From assembly GCA_025927935.1 (NCBI GenBank), contig JAICKM010000426.1, positions 1 to 6,194 of the forward strand: 6,194 nucleotides of DNA. The letters are read 5' to 3'. This document shows positions 4,853-6,194 of the stretch, one piece after another; positions within the stretch are counted from its first letter, which is position 1; every line of letters begins with the position of its first letter. The notes beneath the pieces are model-generated. The model did not search any database. It worked only from the letters and a program-made list of their open reading frames with translations, and was not told the DNA's origin. The stretch is from Chloroflexia bacterium (GTDB lineage: Bacteria; Chloroflexota; Chloroflexia; QHBQ01; JADMIH01). A program made the position numbers and the translations under genes.

Positions 4853-5902
4853 ATGGACAACGAAACTCGCCATCTCGATACGCGCGGCGCCCGCGTGCCC
4901 GGCGCGATGCCGCCTGCCCCCGCGCCGCCCGCGCCGCCCGCGCCGCCCGCGTCTGCCGGCGTCCCGACGAGCTATCTGCCGGCCATGCCCCAGGCTGCTC
5001 CGGCGCCAATCGGCTACGCGGCCCCGCCCGCGATGCCCGGCGGCTATGTGGCCCCGCCTGCGGCGCCGGGTGGCTATCCGCCGACCGCCATGAATGGCGG
5101 CTATACATCACCTGCAGCGAACACCGGCTATGGTCCGCCCCCGGCCAACACCGCCTACGCCGCGCCCGCCGCGAATCCCGCTTATGGCGCGCCCCCGGCC
5201 CAACAGCCCAACTATGCGCCGCCTGCGGGGAACGGCGGCTACGCCAACGGCTACAATTACAATGCTCCCCCGCCTGCGCCCGGCTACGGGGCTGCATATG
5301 GCCCGGCGATGAACGTCCCGGCCTATGGGCCGCCTGCCGGTGCGCCGCCGCCTTACGCGCCCCTGCCCAGCGGGCCGGTGCCGGGCGCGACCTATGGGCA
5401 GACCTACAGCTATAATGCGCCCGCCCCGCCGGTGGCACTGCGCCGACGGCCCAACTCCATCTGGCCGTTCGTGTTGCTCGGGCTGGGCCTGTTCTTCTTC
5501 TCCGGCAGCCTGCATCTGGCGGTGGGCGCGGCGATCCCGCTGGCGCTGGGCCTGATCTTCCTGTATGCCGCGCGCCAGAGTCCGCGACCGGGCGCCCGGC
5601 GCGGCCTGGAGATCCCCGGCTACCTGCTCACCGGGTTGGGCGCGGGCGTGCTGATCGATGCCATGACCCGCTTCGGCCCGGATGGCTTCGCCGCGCTGGG
5701 GCTGGGGCTGGGCTTCGCGGCGCTCTGGCTGCGCGACCGCACACAGTGGTGGTGGCTGATCCCCGGCTCCATCATCGGCCTGGCCGGCCTGGACGACGTG
5801 CTGAACAGCAGCTATCGTTTCGGGGGCGGGCTGATCCCGCTGGCCCTGATCATCTTTGGCTTCGCCTTCCTCACCCGGCGGCGCGGGCAGCCCCAGGTCT
5901 AG
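4853..5902 (+). CDS. MDNETRHLD-family membrane protein, paralog 2 with long Tyr/Pro-rich arm (unknown function)
   Basis: A 349-residue paralog of the preceding gene. It starts at ATG 4853 with GGAGG 7 bases upstream; an in-frame ATG at 4766 would place the ribosome site and the conserved N-terminus inside the protein, so it is rejected. Residues 1-9 are MDNETRHLD. Residues 10-198 form a disordered arm made of Ala, Pro, Gly, Tyr and Asn, with PTSYLPAM (38-45), APP repeats (22-32) and GGY-x-APPA-like units; 19 tyrosines between 41 and 187 are mostly 9-10 residues apart. LRRRP (196-200) precedes six hydrophobic segments (about 202-219, 222-239, 254-271, 278-294, 299-316, 324-341) with AAIPLALGLIFLY, IPGYLLTGLGAG, DRTQWWWLIPG and IPLALIIFG. 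Loop charges (ARQSPRPGARRG, RDR, TRRRG) place both ends in the cytoplasm. The arm is twice as long as in paralog 1. Function unknown; a membrane-anchored scaffold is one inference. Confidence 0.9.
   Translation: MDNETRHLDTRGARVPGAMPPAPAPPAPPAPPASAGVPTSYLPAMPQAAPAPIGYAAPPAMPGGYVAPPAAPGGYPPTAMNGGYTSPAANTGYGPPPANTAYAAPAANPAYGAPPAQQPNYAPPAGNGGYANGYNYNAPPPAPGYGAAYGPAMNVPAYGPPAGAPPPYAPLPSGPVPGATYGQTYSYNAPAPPVALRRRPNSIWPFVLLGLGLFFFSGSLHLAVGAAIPLALGLIFLYAARQSPRPGARRGLEIPGYLLTGLGAGVLIDAMTRFGPDGFAALGLGLGFAALWLRDRTQWWWLIPGSIIGLAGLDDVLNSSYRFGGGLIPLALIIFGFAFLTRRRGQPQV
4921..4951 (+). repeat. 9-base tandem repeat inside paralog 2
   Basis: The unit CGCGCCGCC is repeated exactly 3.4 times in a row and encodes APPAPPAPPA in the disordered arm. 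Because the unit is a multiple of three, gain or loss of copies would keep the reading frame, so the arm length could vary between strains. Confidence 0.85.
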
Positions 5903-5927
5903 CGCCGCCTCGCATCTCCGCACGCTG

Positions 5928-5965
5928 CGCCGCCCGGATCAGCCGATCCGGGCAGCGTTCTGTAT
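5928..5965 (+). terminator. Terminator after paralog 2
   Basis: A 13-bp stem with one mismatch (5928-5940 with 5945-5957), loop AGCC, is followed by TTCTGTATCTTTC. The T-run is broken, so it is weaker than the one after paralog 1. It starts 26 bases after the stop. The left arm contains GCCGCCCGGATC, identical to the stem of the earlier terminator, showing that the duplication that produced the two genes included the terminator. Confidence 0.8.
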
Positions 5966-5987
5966 CTTTCGGCGCAATTGGCCTGCC

Positions 5988-6017
5988 GGCGGGCGTAACT
6001 TTCGTCCGCCGCCCGCC
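5988..6017 (-). terminator. Possible terminator hairpin for the right-edge minus-strand gene
   Basis: GGCGGGCG (5988-5995) and CGCCCGCC (6010-6017) form a perfect 8-bp stem with a 14-base loop, 3 bases beyond the stop codon of the minus-strand gene. No T-run follows in the minus direction, so it may act only weakly or be an mRNA 3'-end stabiliser. It and the hairpin at 5928-5957 together separate two convergent genes. Confidence 0.4.
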
Positions 6018-6020
6018 ATA

Positions 6021-6194
6021 TTATTGCTGGTAGATCATATCGGGGGCGACCATATCGCCCTGCCGGGGATCTGCCCGCTTGGCGTGCCGGTAGTCTGGCC
6101 CGCGAGCGCTAAATGCTATCCACCGTATGCCAAAGGAATCGATTGCAAACGTGCCGCGGGCGACATCCGGCGGCGACCTGAAAGTGAGCGGCCA
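6021..6194 (-). CDS. C-terminal fragment of a protein cut by the window edge (unknown; possibly pseudopilin-like)
   Basis: On the minus strand the frame is open from the window edge (6194) for 57 codons to a TAA at 6021-6023. No start codon is needed inside the window, so it is easily missed. The translation is protein-like: mixed composition, aromatic residues well spread, with TFAIDSFGIRWIAFSARGPD (residues 15-34) and a polar tail ending DMIYQQ. The aromatic strand followed by S-x-x-GPD faintly recalls the C-terminal part of type II secretion pseudopilin-like or prepilin-type proteins, where a similar 'S-x-GPDG' occurs; this is a weak guess. It faces paralog 2 convergently, with hairpins between them. 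The opposite strand offers only a 22-codon frame from ATG 6127 without a ribosome site. Confidence 0.55.
   Translation of the reverse strand, partial: WPLTFRSPPDVARGTFAIDSFGIRWIAFSARGPDYRHAKRADPRQGDMVAPDMIYQQ

Noticed and set aside
4425..5923. Long minus-strand frames antisense to the two paralogs
   Set aside because: Low-complexity Arg/Gly/Ala translations mirroring the Pro/Ala/Gly codons of the sense genes; no start signal or motif.
6127..6194. A plus-strand frame from ATG 6127 to the window end
   Set aside because: Only 22 codons, no ribosome site, and antisense to a more protein-like minus-strand frame.
1..6194. CRISPR array, tRNA or rRNA gene, transposase, toxin-antitoxin or phage genes
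   Set aside because: No regularly spaced repeats with unique spacers, no tRNA cloverleaf, no rRNA core sequence and no mobile-element enzyme motif were seen in either strand.

Overview
This is a GC-rich (roughly two-thirds G+C) bacterial chromosomal window, about 80% of it coding. The composition, a CHSERSEES-type inverted repeat, a single-chain ABC-2-like permease and Pro/Tyr-rich proteins with a Trp-rich membrane domain are reminiscent of Chloroflexota (Chloroflexia/Anaerolineae). That assignment is an inference from style, because no ribosomal or phylogenetic marker is present.

Layout. (1) At the left edge, on the minus strand, lies the first 90 codons of a PAS-domain sensor protein (270 down to 1). 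(2) Positions 271-985 are non-coding: a weakly structured stretch, a perfect 10-bp hairpin (653-686), a CHSERSEES-type inverted repeat (727-802), a TATAAT box (853-858) and an 11-bp leader hairpin (905-940). (3) A two-gene ABC transporter operon follows on the plus strand: an EcsA-like ATPase (986-1774), then a 566-residue, about 12-helix permease (1771-3471) joined by an ATGA overlap. A 17-bp perfect inverted repeat closes it (3481-3525). (4) A leader region of about 375 bases (3526-3902) with several small hairpins precedes (5) two tandem paralogous membrane genes (3909-4637 and 4853-5902). Each encodes an identical nine-residue N-terminus (MDNETRHLD), a disordered Pro/Ala/Gly/Tyr-rich segment, and a six-helix membrane domain with a QWWWLIPG motif. 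Each has its own terminator, and the two terminators share the same stem core. (6) At the right edge, on the minus strand, is the C-terminal part of another gene (6194 down to 6021), convergent with the second paralog.

The ABC genes clearly form one transport unit. The two MDNETRHLD paralogs look like separately transcribed products of a tandem duplication. Their position behind the transporter does not by itself link them to it. They are the most novel content here: the function is unknown, but the architecture (fixed N-terminal tag, tyrosine-spaced disordered arm, three membrane hairpins) suggests a membrane-anchored scaffold or envelope protein with a cytoplasmic arm. Both edge genes are truncated only by the window boundary.
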